A stretch of DNA of 64,000 bases, taken from Oenanthe sinensis (lineage: Eukaryota > Streptophyta > Magnoliopsida > Apiales > Apiaceae). The position numbers and the translations under genes are program-made. Positions 23,801-36,140 of this stretch are shown here, in pieces. The notes under the pieces were generated by a model, which searched no databases, was not told the DNA's origin, and worked only from the letters and a program-made list of their open reading frames with translations. The DNA lies in assembly GCA_028671895.1 (NCBI GenBank), contig CM053807.1, positions 50,335,903 through 50,399,902 on the forward strand, written 5' to 3'. How positions within the stretch are numbered: position 1 is the first letter of the stretch; each line of letters opens with the position of its first letter.

Positions 23801-25502
23801 ACCTTAGATACATTTAGTTATTTATAAGTAAACATCTCAGAGTTTGAATTCTAATTTTGAATACTCCTACATTAGGAAGTCTGTGGGAATCGGACCGAGT
23901 TATGTAATCTATGTAGCAAATATATAAGACTGCGTGAACGAAGTAACCATGAGAGCATATGCAATGGTGTTCCTAATATTCCTCCAGAATCTTTCAGGTA
24001 ACATGGAGACCTGCTCTAAAATTATATTCATATCTTATATGATGTATTTTCTATAAATTTAATATACAAGGTTTCATCCCCCCCCCCAATTTTACGGTTT
24101 CCAGAGCGATACAACAATTTTTTGCATCTTGCATTTACTCATGGTTTCATGTACATATATTGCAAGATGAATATATGATACTAAACCTTTGTAATATAAT
24201 ATATATATATATAAATAAGGATTTATACTTGCTATTAGATTGCTTCTTCAAACAATCCAACATATACCATATCTGTATTTTGTAGGGATGGCAACGGGTT
24301 GGATCGGATTGGATATTTGAGATATCCAAATCCAAACCCAGAATATTTTATTAAATCCAAACCCGATCCAAATCCAATCGGGTTTTAAAAATCAAAATCC
24401 AAATCCGATTCAACGTGTTTTGGATCGGGTTCGGGTGTTTTGGATCGGGTTCGGGTTTTTACCAGGTTTATCGAAATTTTAATTTTAAAACTCCTAATAG
24501 AAAGTAGCACACTAATAGCAATAGTTCTAATTTTAAATTTAAATTTCATGATATTTGAAATTTAAACCATGTTTAAAACATTACAAATTAAAATTTTTAA
24601 GGTTAGCAGAAATGTTAGAAGATTAAAGAAGTCATGACATAAAAATATTGAATTAAAATGTGATAACTAGAAGTGGTATTGTGGAAGTAAAGGAGTTTAA
24701 TAATGAGTTATATGTCTTATTAAATTAAAACTCTATATTATTATTATCAATAATAATTAAAAAGTAGTGAATTAAATATTAATTATAAACTAACTATTAA
24801 TATAATATATGTGTATATATAACGGTTTTTTTTCGGGTTTTGATCGGATTTGGATCGGGTTTTGGATTTCGGATCGGGTTCCGATACGGAATGCTAGATA
24901 TCCAAATCCAAATCCAAATTAATTTGGGTTTAAAAAATAAATCCAAATCCAAAATTCCGGGTTCGGTAAAATCCAATCGGATCTTGGATCAGATTTTTTT
25001 GTCATCCCTAATATTTTGTCCATAAAGAGAGTTTGTAGCAAAGATCATGTCTCACATCATGCTTGCAATCAGTAAGTGATGTACTATTGTACTCATGATA
25101 TAATCTTCGAAGAAACGGTGCATATTAAGTCCAGATTATAACATTTATTCTATATATGTAATTGTCATAGACAATTATCATTACATCTGTGAAACATTAT
25201 TTGCTTTTCCATTTTGGTCCCCTATGGATTAACTGTTGAACATTTATCTCTCTTTTCTTTACAATTAATTGATCATGGAAGTAGATTTTGTCATGTTGAA
25301 ACTTTTACTTCGAATTGAAATATTTTGTCATGTTTTTTGAAGGAACACGGGGGATACTGAAAGAGGGCGTCGTCCTCAAAGAAGGCAGCCTGCAGGGTTT
25401 TCTACAAAAAGCCTTATATTTACCATAGCAATAACTGGAATTGCTGTGGTTTTAGGGTCTCTGCTGTTTCAGAGTAAACATGAGAACAGTCCAATGCATT
25501 AA
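20834..25502 (+). CDS. TRAF-type zinc-finger domain protein (TRAFD1/XAF1-like) with C-terminal membrane anchor, 5 exons, 199 aa
   Basis: Exons: 20834-20877, 22004-22139, 23657-23794, 23876-23997 and 25343-25502 (600 nt, all phases consistent). Residues 12-140 are a run of cysteine/histidine fingers: ICTHCDRDIPSSNIDLHYAH, CKVCGDMVPKKHAEEH, CSLCSQSMDREVLAVH, CDYCEFPLPAVDLFEHQ and CNLCSKYIRLRERSNHE, the pattern of plant relatives of animal XAF1/TRAFD1. After a basic stretch (ERGRRPQRRQP), a hydrophobic segment (LIFTIAITGIAVVLGSLLF) near the C-terminus predicts a tail anchor with the fingers facing the cytosol. The biochemical role of the plant family is not established; animal relatives restrain TRAF/IAP signalling. 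Intron 4 contains an hAT-like element at 24283-25010. Confidence 0.95.
24283..25010. mobile_element. Non-autonomous hAT-like element in TRAF-finger intron 4
   Basis: Ends TAGGGATGGCAACGGG and, reversed, TAGGGATGACAAAAAAATC. The eight flanking bases are GTATTTTG (24275-24282) and ATATTTTG (25011-25018), an 8-bp duplication with one mismatch, as expected for hAT. Both ends are rich in GGATCGGGTT/ATCCAAATCC repeats that pair with each other; the middle is AT-rich and non-coding. Confidence 0.85.
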
Positions 25503-26689
25503 AATGAAGCCTATAATTTCTTCTGTGTTCTCTGTCGGCAAATTCCACCTGTCCCCATGTAGACAATTTTCTTGCATACTCGTTTTTCATGTGAATTGTG
25601 TTTCATCATCCAGCTTCAGTAGATATGGCCTGATGTTATGTAAGACATTTATAATAAATTAATTGTTCTGGATTTGTATAAATAAATAAAAATATTACTT
25701 TTCTGATAAAAATATTGCATTTCTGATCCATTAATGTCATACTGTTTAATTCTGATAAGTAGCCTTGTTTTATCAGACTGATGAGAATGATAGATTCCAC
25801 TTTCAGTTCACTGTTGTGCCCTCATCTGATCTCTATAAACAGTGATTATTAGAGTGTTTTGTTTATATAGTACAGGAGTAGAAATAATGACACTCGCAAC
25901 AATAAGAGGTTTCAAAAGGTTGTGGAATCCTCTAGTGAACAAGAACTGGAAGAACTGAGAAAGTGCTGCTGGGGGTGGGGGGGCACTGGCGCACTGCGGT
26001 TTTTGAATAGCGGTCCTCGAAGTTGTATACTCGCATTGTTTTAACCACTCGGTTATTGTGTTGTTTTAATTGCTGAAATCCCCCGATACCAATGGACCAA
26101 ATGCCACAGTTCTTTATTGTAACCATAAATGGACTCTTTTAGTGTAATGTAAACTAACAAAAAAAACTAACATGGTGTGATGGGGATCTGGGCATGGTCT
26201 TATATTCTCTCTGAGGTTTACATTTGTTTGAACTATAAAAGCATGATAAAAACAATCATTTGTTACGCGTGAGAAATGGCTAATTTGCACCGGAAGTTGC
26301 TTGAACAGACCATTCTGGCAGATGAAATCAATGTTTTGAATTTTAATCGTAGTTTCACTTTTGGGTACTTATCTTTCAAGATATATCGTGTTCACCAACC
26401 TTTAGTGAGAAGATAAGTATGCTCATAACAAAAGCTAAAGTAAAATAAACATATAGTGTTTCCGTATGCTTTATTTCTAATTCAAGTAAAGCTTGGCTTT
26501 AGCTACCTGCCTATCCTGTCCATTGATATAGCCATTACTTCAAGTCTGTTCATCTTAACTGTTAAATAGAATTATGTACAAGTAATGCACATAATAACAT
26601 AGAGATCTAGTGCAAAAGAGATTGTATGTTCATATAACTTCTTATCGTAGAACACTAGAACTGTTGTGCAGAAGTTTCAAAATTAATTA
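25503..26689. other. Intergenic spacer, no gene seen
   Basis: 3' UTR of the TRAF-finger gene followed by the upstream region of the lyase gene. A G-rich run (about 25970-25984) is the only conspicuous feature. The 64-codon frame on the minus strand at 25932-26126 has no family resemblance. Confidence 0.6.
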
Positions 26690-29600
26690 ATGTCGCCTGT
26701 TGGGGTCAGCTTGTCTATCCAAGAAAGCCATGTATGTTTGCATATGCTTTGAATATTAGTAATTTTTTAGCATTCGAAGTGTTAAGACTGTGGTTTATTG
26801 AAAACCAAAAATACGGCCTTTATTACACTGTACAAAGAAACAAAAATATTCTTGTTTTTTTCTTTCCGCTGCTTCTTTGCAACCAGCAGCGGTTTCTTTT
26901 TTGAACTCTTCTTAGTGATAAATGTTGGTTATCATACCCTAATATGTTACTCATAGTTTAGAATGTTCAATAATGAAAAACATGCATAATTGTGCATCGT
27001 AATATGGTCACATTTATAATATCAGATACTTTCTTAGGTGGTTATTGATAACGGCTTGCTCCAAGTCACACTCTCCAATCCTGATGGCATTGTCACTGGC
27101 TTAAGATACAACAGCATTGACAATCTGCTTGAAGTTCTTAACACTGAAAGTAATCGCGGGTAATTGACAGTACATTTCCGTGTACCCGTAAATTCTTTCT
27201 GGGCATACCATCTATCAGTAACATGATTCTTACTTGATTCGAACTGTAATATTTAGGTACTGGGATATTGTATGGAGTGCAGAAGGAACAGCGAGGGGTG
27301 GTGTATTTGAAGTGTATGTATACCATCAAGAAATTATATATTAGTGATTCTAGTGCAAACTTTAAAACTGTCTTTGCGGCAGGATCAAAGCGACAACTTT
27401 CAAGGTTATAGTGGAAACAGATGAACAAGTTGAGGTGTCATTTTCGAGGCCATGGGATCCTTCTCTCCAGGGAAAACTAGCTCCCTTAAATATCGACACA
27501 AGGTTTTTTTTTTCTTTCTGATCATAGACATCATATTCGTAGTGTTAGAAATCATGGATACATGTACACAAATTTATTAAAACCCACTTTCTTCTCTCTT
27601 TAGGTTTATATTGCTTCGTGGTTGCTCAGGTTTCTATTCCTATGCCATTTATGAACACTTGGGTTCAATGGATTGGCCAGCATTCAGCATTAGTGAAAGC
27701 AGAATTGCATTTAAGCTTCGTAAAGACTTGTAAGCAAAATATCAATCATTAGTCATGAAATCCCAAAAATTAGCTTGAGTTGCAAACATAGTATTTTGGC
27801 ATGTACTCATAACTGAGTTGGCAAAATGGATTATAGGTTTCATTACATGGCTGTAACAGATGATAGGCAAAGGTACATGCCACTACCAGATGACCGCAAA
27901 CCTGGACGAGGTCAACCACTGGCATACCCTGAAGCTGTCCTGCTTGTTAACCCTGTGGAGCCTGAACTAAAGGGACAGGTTACAATTTCAAACTCCAATA
28001 TACCATCAAAAGAATTCTTGTATTACATTATATATCTGAAGGCATCATTTGTGTGTGTGTGTGTGTGTGTTGGTGCTCTCTCTTTTTCTCTTTAAATCCA
28101 TTAGTATGCTGCAAGTTAATATGGAGGCGCAGGGCAATGAGAAGATATTTTGATAGAATTTCTGGCAAACCTCATCTTATGCAGGTGGATGATAAATATC
28201 AGTACTCATGTGAGAACAAAGATCTAAAGGTCCATGGTTGGATAAGTATCAATCCAGCTGTGGGGTTTTGGCAAATTACAGCTAGTGACGAGTTCAGATC
28301 TGGTGGGCCTGTCAAACAGAACCTCTCCTCACATGTCGGGCCCACTTGCCTAGCTGTAAGTGACGGATTTTATATATCTCTTGGTCACACATACTTGATA
28401 TTTACATCTGTTACTGTTGTGTATGTGATTTTATCAGATGTTTCTTAGTGGTCATTATGCTGGGGAGGATTTGTGTCCTAAATTCGAACAGGGTGAACCG
28501 TGGAAGAAAGTTTTTGGACCAGTTTTTATTTATCTGAACTCTGTAATGGATGGAAATGATCCACTCGCACTTTGGGACGATGCCAAAAATCAGGTGATTT
28601 AGTGCCTTGTAGAAAGGCAAAAGCTATTACTTGCATCTGCATGTGCTGTATATATGTATAGAAGCAAAAGGGATACTACAGAGTACAGACTACTAATAAG
28701 TTTTAATTATCATCAGATGTTGATTGAAGTAGAAAGGTGGCCTTATAGTTTTCCAGCATCAGAGGACTTCCCATCATCAGACCAACGCGGAAATGTCAGT
28801 GGTAGACTATTAGTCAAGGACAGGTAGCCTTCTCTTTCAAGTTTCAACTCTTAGTTGATCTCAACCTAACAGCTTATTAGTATTCTACTATCTTGAGGTT
28901 TATGTTAAATGACTAATGAAATCCTATGCAACTGCGTTTTCCAGTTACATTGACAAGGATTCACTACCAGCTAATGGAGCTTACGTGGGATTAGCCCCAC
29001 CAGGAGATAATGGTTCGTGGCAAAGAGAATGCAAGGTGATTTATCTTGCAGTTAGTAATGTTTCTGGATCCGTTCAAATACATATTCTCCATTCATACTC
29101 GAGGCATGTGATAATGATATGTAAACAAAACTACGCAAGACAACTCGAAGAGTTTAATCAATATCATATAGCTGGTAAAAATTTCTTGAATAGCCAATAT
29201 AATGTTACTGAACAGAGTTAGATCATGGACTATCAAAGTGCACCAGATTCTAGGAAATGATGAATAACATTACATGATCATTCTTCAGGACTATCAATTC
29301 TGGACGGTTACAGATGAGATGGGCTACTTCTCCATTAAAAACATACGCACTGGAAACTATAATTTGTATGCTTGGATACCAGGATTTATTGGAGATTACC
29401 AATATGATGTTCTGATCACCATAATTGAAGGTACTCATTAATTAATGATTACTATTAAATCCTTCGTTGTGTTCCTGCTCATTGGTGATGCTCCGAAGAT
29501 CTTGTTACATTCATTTTTGTTTTCAATAAAATATTAAAACAGGCTGCGATATTGATATGAAAGATCTTGTGTATGAACCTCCAAGATATGGACCTACACT

Positions 29601-30703
29601 ATGGGAAATCGGAATCCCTGATCGCTCGGCTGCCGAATTCTATGTACCTGATCCTAATCCAAATTACATTAATCCAGTTTTAGCCAATCCTGCTGACAGG
29701 TAAATAAATCCTTCAGGCAGCAATGCCAAGAGATTGTCTTTACAAGTTAGTTCATTGTCACAAAGCAATTTTTAAGATAATATGTGATGCATGTCAAAAG
29801 TTAACTCTATGTATACAAAGATGCAACAACTCCTTTAACAAGGCATCCTAAAAAAGCAGTACAAGGAAATCTTTAAGCAACTGAGAATGATTAATGTATT
29901 ATTTACTGCAGGTTTAGGCAGTATGGATTATGGGAAAGATATTCAGAGTTATATTTTGATGGTGACTTGGTCTACACAATTGGTGAGAGTGACTACAAGA
30001 AAGATTGGTTTTTTGCCCAGGTTACCAGGTAAATATCATCATGATATTGATTTGACCTCGTGATCGCCGAGTGTGAAGAGATATGATAACATGTTCGAAA
30101 ACCTTAAAATGTTAATAGGGTTTAAAATGTATTTTGTGTTCATTTGTTACTGAAGATAATATTAAACCATACCCACAAATATGACAAGTTATATGCTGTA
30201 TTATAGGAAAAAAGATGGCAAAACTTATCAAGGAACCACATGGCAGATCAAATTCAAGCTTGAGAATGTTGATCAAAGTGGAACATACAAGCTAAGAGTG
30301 GCTCTTGCAGAAGCAACTCTATCCGAATTGCAGGTATGCAATATGACATGTAGCAAAACCTTTTCATTGGTATAAAATCTTATATCTAGATATATCTTTC
30401 TTGCAACTTCATTTTCACAATGCAAGTGAACATTAATGGTATTTAAATCCTTTTTATCGGTAGATTCGGATCAATGACCAAACGACGAGTCACCCTCTAT
30501 TTACTACGGGATTGATTGGGAGAGCGAACTCGATAGCAAGACACGGGATTCATGGACTATATTGGCTGTACAATGTGGATGTATCAGGGAAGCAACTGAT
30601 TCAAGGTGATAACACCATTTATTTGACACAACCAAGGAGTGCTAGTCCTTTCCAAGGAATCATGTATGACTATATACGTTTAGAAGGTCCTCCAACTCAC
30701 TGA
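26690..30703 (+). CDS. Rhamnogalacturonate lyase (PL4), 15 exons, 638 aa
   Basis: Cleaves the rhamnogalacturonan I backbone of pectin by beta-elimination (EC 4.2.2.23). Exons: 26690-26731, 27038-27159, 27257-27313, 27383-27502, 27604-27729, 27837-27978, 28185-28355, 28438-28593, 28717-28823, 28945-29035, 29289-29430, 29543-29699, 29912-30028, 30207-30333 and 30464-30703 (1,917 nt). Exon 1 encodes only MSPVGVSLSIQESH, matching the short first exon of the family. The catalytic N-terminal domain carries NPDGIVTGLRYNSIDNLLEV, RFILLRGCSGFYSYAIYEH and KQNLSSHVGPTCLA. A fibronectin-like middle domain (GAYVGLAPPGDNGSWQRECK) and a C-terminal carbohydrate-binding-like domain (LIGRANSIARHGIHGLYWLY, GIMYDYIRLEGPP) follow. 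No signal peptide is visible, as in many annotated plant members, so its route to the wall is unclear. Length is normal and nothing is broken. Confidence 0.97.
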
Positions 30704-31547
30704 GCTTCTGTCAGATATGCTAGAATACATGCAGTGCCTCCCCTGAAAATATTGATCCAAATATTTTTATAGTGTTTGTAAAGGTTATAGAATTTTATGT
30801 AATCTAGATCTATGTGAATTTCTCATTTTATATTCAAAAGATTGACTATTAGAATATGTTTAGTTGGAAATAAATAAATAAATATAATTATACAACAGGG
30901 CACATTATTCATATGTTTTAGATTCACTCATGTGTCATCTAAAGCATTATCAATTTAAAAAGTACAACTTTTTCTTTATGAATTTCATTTTCTACGCCAC
31001 TGTTCAAAACTTTAACTAGTCATATAATTTCAATCGTATCCATATTACAATATAAAATTATGATAACATATTTAAAATAAAAGATATTTCAAAATTTTGA
31101 CCCACTAATTCAATCATCAAACACCACATCTTTTTTTTTCCTTCAAGCGCACCAAACACAACATCTTATTCAAGAACATATATTACATAGACGTGTTTGA
31201 TTTATTTAATAAATAATTTAAATATTATATAATATATATATATATATTTTATTATAAAAATGAATATATGCATTCAATTTAAGCCAAATAGAGTACAGTA
31301 TATTAAACGGGGGCATGATTGAATGAGGGTGTAGAGATATATACATGCATCTAGTTGCACGTAATTATTACCCCTTATAACCAGACTTTTGCTTCCTCAA
31401 GTCTTGCCACTTCCAAAGAGCCTTCTCTTATTCCTTTTTCTTTCAGTCCACTTTCCTTTCCCTACACACACATATGTATGTATATATATTGTTTATAAAT
31501 ATGTTCGTAAATGTATGTAAAAATCTTGCATAGAACACTGAGAAACT
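30704..31547. other. Intergenic spacer and promoter region of the HVA22-fusion gene
   Basis: AT-rich, with an AT-microsatellite near 31230. A TATA-like TATGTATATATATTG lies about 31476-31490, some 60 bp before the ATG at 31548. No gene seen. Confidence 0.5.
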
Positions 31548-31719
31548 ATGTTTGCTGAGATGGGTTTCGATTATCTTGTGATCATATTCACCAAATTCTT
31601 GAACTTTGTCTCCTGGTATTTATTTATACAAATATTTATGCATTTAATCTTTTATTACTTGTGATTCTAATCACTGTTTTTATTTCTTTATTGGGTTTCA
31701 ATCTCTGTTGTTAAAATTA

Positions 31720-31755
<36 letters not shown>

Positions 31756-34700
31756 ATTCTTGATTTTACATTCTTGGGACTAAGTTTAACACTGTTGAAA
31801 TGTTTGTGTGTGTGTATATATATGCTCCAATCAAAATGTTATCCCCCCCCTCTCTCTCTCTCATTCTTGATTTTACATTCTTGGGAGTTGGGACTAAGTT
31901 TAACACAGTTGAAATGTGTGTGTGTGTATGATTACATGATTATGTATGTAATGGGATTTATTTTCACTTTTGTAGGCCTCCATTTGCAATGGTGTATCCT
32001 TTGTAAGCTACCTTTTCTAATGTGTTCTTTCTGCAAGTGATTTTGTTTGAATTTATTGTTTTTGTGAGCTCAAATTAGAAGTTTGGGGCTTTCTGTGTTT
32101 GTTGAATAGGTATGCTTCGATTCGAGCAGTGGAGACCAATCAGCATTATCAGCAATGTCTGGCCTATTGGGTTCTGTTTTCAATTACCACCATTTTGGAG
32201 TTGCCTTTCACAAAGCTTCTACTATGGTAGTTATATTTTACTTCATATATGGTTGTATATTTTTCTATTAACTTGATCCATGTGAATATATGTGATATGT
32301 TTTAACTTTGAAGTTACTTTTTACAAGTGGACATTTAGGAGAAAATCTGTATTAACATTAAAACTGTTCGAGTAATTTATCCCTCGTCATACTTGTAGAA
32401 AAACAGATATTTAGTTGATCTGTATCCACTATATGAAGTAAATTGATCCGCCTCACACCATTTCTTGGAACACTGGATAAGGCTGCTGTAAACTGCCATC
32501 AATTAAAAATTGTAAGATATGATGATATTCAATTCATTGTCTTCTTTTAAATGAATTTGTATCCCATTTAGCGGAACATTAAAACCTTACCAACAAGGTA
32601 ATGTTGGTCCCAAATCCCACAATTTAATTTTTTTGAAATCCCACAATTTAATTTTTTTTGTGATTAAAATAAGACATGGATCTTGCATGTGGGACTTGTG
32701 TATCTTTAGGAATGTTTTCTGGACCCTGTATTGTTTGCATCTCCCACGTGTGTATAGAATGATATGCATCTGGGCTGCACAAGGAGCATTGCTTTCTACC
32801 TTGTACCTGGTACAGATCTTCCATGTGTATTTTATGTGGTATTTATGGTGTTCTCCCTATATTCTGATATTCTGGAACACCTTTCCTGAATTGTAGTATT
32901 TTGGCATTTCATTTCTTTACTTACCCCCACATTGAACGTGTCCTTCCTCTTTATCTCTCCAAACAAACGAAATGAGATGTAGATGTAGGGATTATAGCTT
33001 ACGTTAAAACAAGACAGCAAGTATTTTGACTAGTTGTCTATATTTGTTTCTTTTTCAGGCTTCCCTTTTGGCCTTATGCCAAAGGATTAGCAGCTCTGTT
33101 GCTAGTGACACCTTATTTCTATGGAGCTTCTTACATATACATGCACTATATAAGGCCCTGCATCTTTGGAACAACACAAGTAAACAGTATCATGATCACT
33201 TCAGAAACAAAAAGTTCCATGTATGAAAATAAAGGATTTCTTGATTCAGCAGAGGAACAATTTGGACTAGCAAAATTCATCTTTCATGAGGTAAGTTTGT
33301 GTCTCAGGTTAAATTTGATTTTCTGAGAAGAGGAATGTTGATAGTAGACACTCCTGGACCTTTTGGCTTTGTTTGTTTCAAATTAAAGGATGGCTATGAT
33401 TGTTTCAAGGGATTAATTATACATTTATACCTGGATTATATTGCCAATTTGCTCTTATTTTATATTACGTATACTCTTTAGTCCTTGAGTTATTCCATAG
33501 ACTAAATTCCAATAAATTTTTAATTTGTTTTTGTGGGATTAGTAATATCTGTGGAGATGTTGTTTATATAGTTCCCAGAAATGAACTAAAAATTTATCAA
33601 TAACTATCTATCGAACTACAAAGGATTACATATAATGAATTGAGTACAAATTATGAATAGTTGGGAGATTACTATTACTGCAACAAACTTAGTTAGATTC
33701 TTATGACATTTAAATTTCAGATTAGTTAGAGAATATGCAGATCTCCCAAACATCGCATTAGTTTTCCGAGGTATCTAACTCATAGTTTTTTCTAACAATT
33801 CTATTGATGGATCATGTATCAACCTAGCCAGAGCAAACGACTAAATTCAGTCTATGTTTGATCTGTGTCCTTGCCAGCCCTAGAGCTGAACTTCGTTCTT
33901 CATCTTTCTGTTTTATTTGCAAAAACTCATATTCTCTGCAATGTGTTTGTTCTTACTCTTTGTTGTACTTGATTGCATATTAAGTTGTAGTGTGTCTATA
34001 ATTTTTGTGTCATGGCTTATACTTCATAAACAGTCATGCGTAAGTGCTAAATTACCGTGCCTGTGCTACTTTCATTGCATAGGATAAATCGAGCTCAAGA
34101 TATGATACAGAGAAAATATCTCGGGAATGGACAGAAAATCTGACGAAAGTTCAGAAAGAGTGGAGCTGTGCGATTTGTCTTGTAAACATGGCTAGAAGAA
34201 AAGATCTGGAAAGTCATATGCAGGGCAAGAAGCACAAGTTTAGAGTAGACGAGCTTAAAAAAGTTGAAATGGTGACAGATAAAACAGCTGATATTTTTTT
34301 AACAACCAATGGAATTAAGGGCAAGGTTCAGAACTTCAACCGAAAACTGACCGGTCTGCTTAATCCAGTTACAAGATCAGTTAGATGGTGTATATGGAGA
34401 AAACCCGAACTTGGATGCTTGAAATTAAATACTGATGGATATATAGATAAAGATGGTTCTGGTTTTGGCGGTCTGCTCCGTGATTACAAGGGTGACCCCA
34501 TATGTGCTTATTCCTCCAAAGCTTCTCATGATGATATTTTCATGGTTGAACTATGGGCTATATGGAGAGGACTTGTCCTTGCCTTGAGCTTGAGAATTGA
34601 TACAATATGGATTGAATCCGATTCATTGAGTGTGGTAAATACCATCAACAGAAAGCAACCACATGGTCCAAAGCCTAGCAATTGTTTAAATCACATTTGG

Positions 34701-34889
34701 AAAATGTTAGAGAAAATTAACAGATGCCAAATTACTCACACGTGGCGTGAAGCTAACAGAGCTGCCGATTATGTAGCAAAGATGAATCCGTCAGGAACTG
34801 ATGTTGTAATCTGGCCAAGTGATTTTTCGGAGGTTCTTTGCAAAATTATCAAGGATGATGCTCAAGAAACTTGGTATAGTCGACGCTAG
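31548..34889 (+). CDS. HVA22 (TB2/DP1) membrane domain fused to U1-type C2H2 finger and RNase H domain, 5 exons, 416 aa
   Basis: Exons: 31548-31615, 31976-32002, 32110-32226, 33059-33290 and 34083-34889 (1,251 nt, consistent phase). Residues 1-110 form an HVA22/TB2-DP1 domain: hydrophobic LVIIFTKFLNFVSW, then PPFAMVYPLYASIRAVET, CLAYWVLFSITTILELPF and WPYAKGLAALLLVTPYFYGA, expected to insert as hairpins in the ER membrane. Exon 5 adds a C-x2-C-x12-H-x5-H finger (C177, C180, H193, H199; WSCAICLVNM) like U1/zf-met RNA-binding fingers. It then adds a plant RVT_3-type RNase H fold (about 255-385) with the four acidic positions present: D266 in LNTDGY, E304 in VELWAIW, D328 in IESDSL and D377 in RAADYVAK. 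The combined function is unknown. The last exon probably derives from a LINE-type RNase H or an RVT_3 gene (inference). Whether all transcripts include exon 5 cannot be told. Confidence 0.85.
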
Positions 34890-36140
34890 TTCAATTTGGT
34901 GCAGGCAACTCAAGTAGGTAATGGTAGCATGTACTTTTGTAAATGGGGGGGTGAATTAAGTTGATCTGTATTGTTCAAATTTAAGATAATGTATCGGCAG
35001 ACAACTAAAGTTAATCCATTTGGTCCAGGACAGAGAATTAATCTTGTTCTGTGCATATTATATGTTTTCTAGCTAGGATTTACAGCGTAGCTGGACGCTG
35101 GTTGATACAGTACATGCTACCATTAAATTAATCTTATTCTGTGCATCCAGTAATTCAATCTGTTTTTGGAATTTAACTTGCACTATTGTTTCTGGATGTA
35201 GTCAGCTACTCATTTAATGCTAGTTCGCAAAATTTGCTTGCCTTGCTCGGGTAATGGCCCTATGTGTCACTTTTACAAAAATAAATGCCCAAAATGGCAC
35301 AGTCCGGAGAAATGGCCCAAAATGTCACTCCAAAACGCTACATGAAGTTGAGTTTTCACAAAACGCTATATCGTGTCGCGTCTCGAATAATTTATTTTTT
35401 TGTTAAATTTTTAAAGTTCAAAACGCAAGATGAAGTAGAGTTTTAGGGCAAGACGCAAGATGAAGTAGAGTTTTAGGACAAAAACGCTACTTTAAGTTGA
35501 GTTTTGTACAGATTTTTTAAAAAAATATTTGTGAAAAACGTGACACTAAGTGACGTTTTTCATTCAAAATCAAAAAAACAAAAACGCTACACTATGTTGA
35601 GTCTTGAAGTGACATTTAGGGCCATTTTTATGAGTTGTGCCATTTTGGACATTTTACCTCCAATTTGTGACATATAGGGTCATCTCTCGCCTTGCTCTGA
35701 TATTTAAATCTTTTAAATTGTTTTGATGTCTTCCGTATCAGTTAACCAAAAACCAAATCTAAAACCAGATTCTAGCTTTAAGCAGATGACTTACAATACA
35801 AAGAAATGTAATATACACCAAAGAAAGAAAGGGTGTGTTCGCAAGACATGATTCGGCTGACACATGAAGATATAAGGTAACATGAGAATGCAGATGCCAA
35901 AAAAGATGATGCATACTAAATATTCACCTGTTGCAAAAAAAAACTTGTGAATCTCAAAATTGAAATAATTGACAAATTTGAAAAACCATTGAAAGTATTT
36001 GCAATAACAAATTGACTGTACAGTATTAAACATGTATCTGCTTGAAATTTCAAACATCCTTCCAATTCTCATCTCATGACTTTCCTTTTTGACATCATGA
36101 TATTATCTACACGGTCCTTCATGTTCTTATTTTGTTCACC
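34890..36140. other. Convergent 3' intergenic region
   Basis: Lies between the 3' ends of the HVA22-fusion gene and the UPL gene. It holds a 16-bp perfect inverted repeat (34920-34935 and 35109-35124), a long-TIR repeat at 35249-35686, and UPL 3' UTR. No coding sequence is supported. Confidence 0.7.
35249..35686. mobile_element. Long-TIR non-coding repeat, copy 1
   Basis: The left end reads AATGGCCCTATGTGTCAC and the right end, reversed, GATGACCCTATATGTCAC, with similarity extending about 90 bp inward (ATGTCC/AAATGGCACA, AAATGGCCC.AAATGTCACT). The interior repeats AAAACGCTAC/AAAACGCAAGATGAAGTAGA phrases, one 30-bp unit being tandemly doubled. A related copy is at 55842-56282. Superfamily unknown; no target duplication recognised. 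Confidence 0.7.

Noticed and set aside
34188..34889. RNase H-like frame as a separate intronless gene starting at its first ATG
   Set aside because: The open frame extends upstream past that ATG to an acceptor at 34082, the zinc-finger cysteines C177 and C180 lie before the ATG, and the phase fits HVA22 exon 4. An independent gene would lose half the finger.
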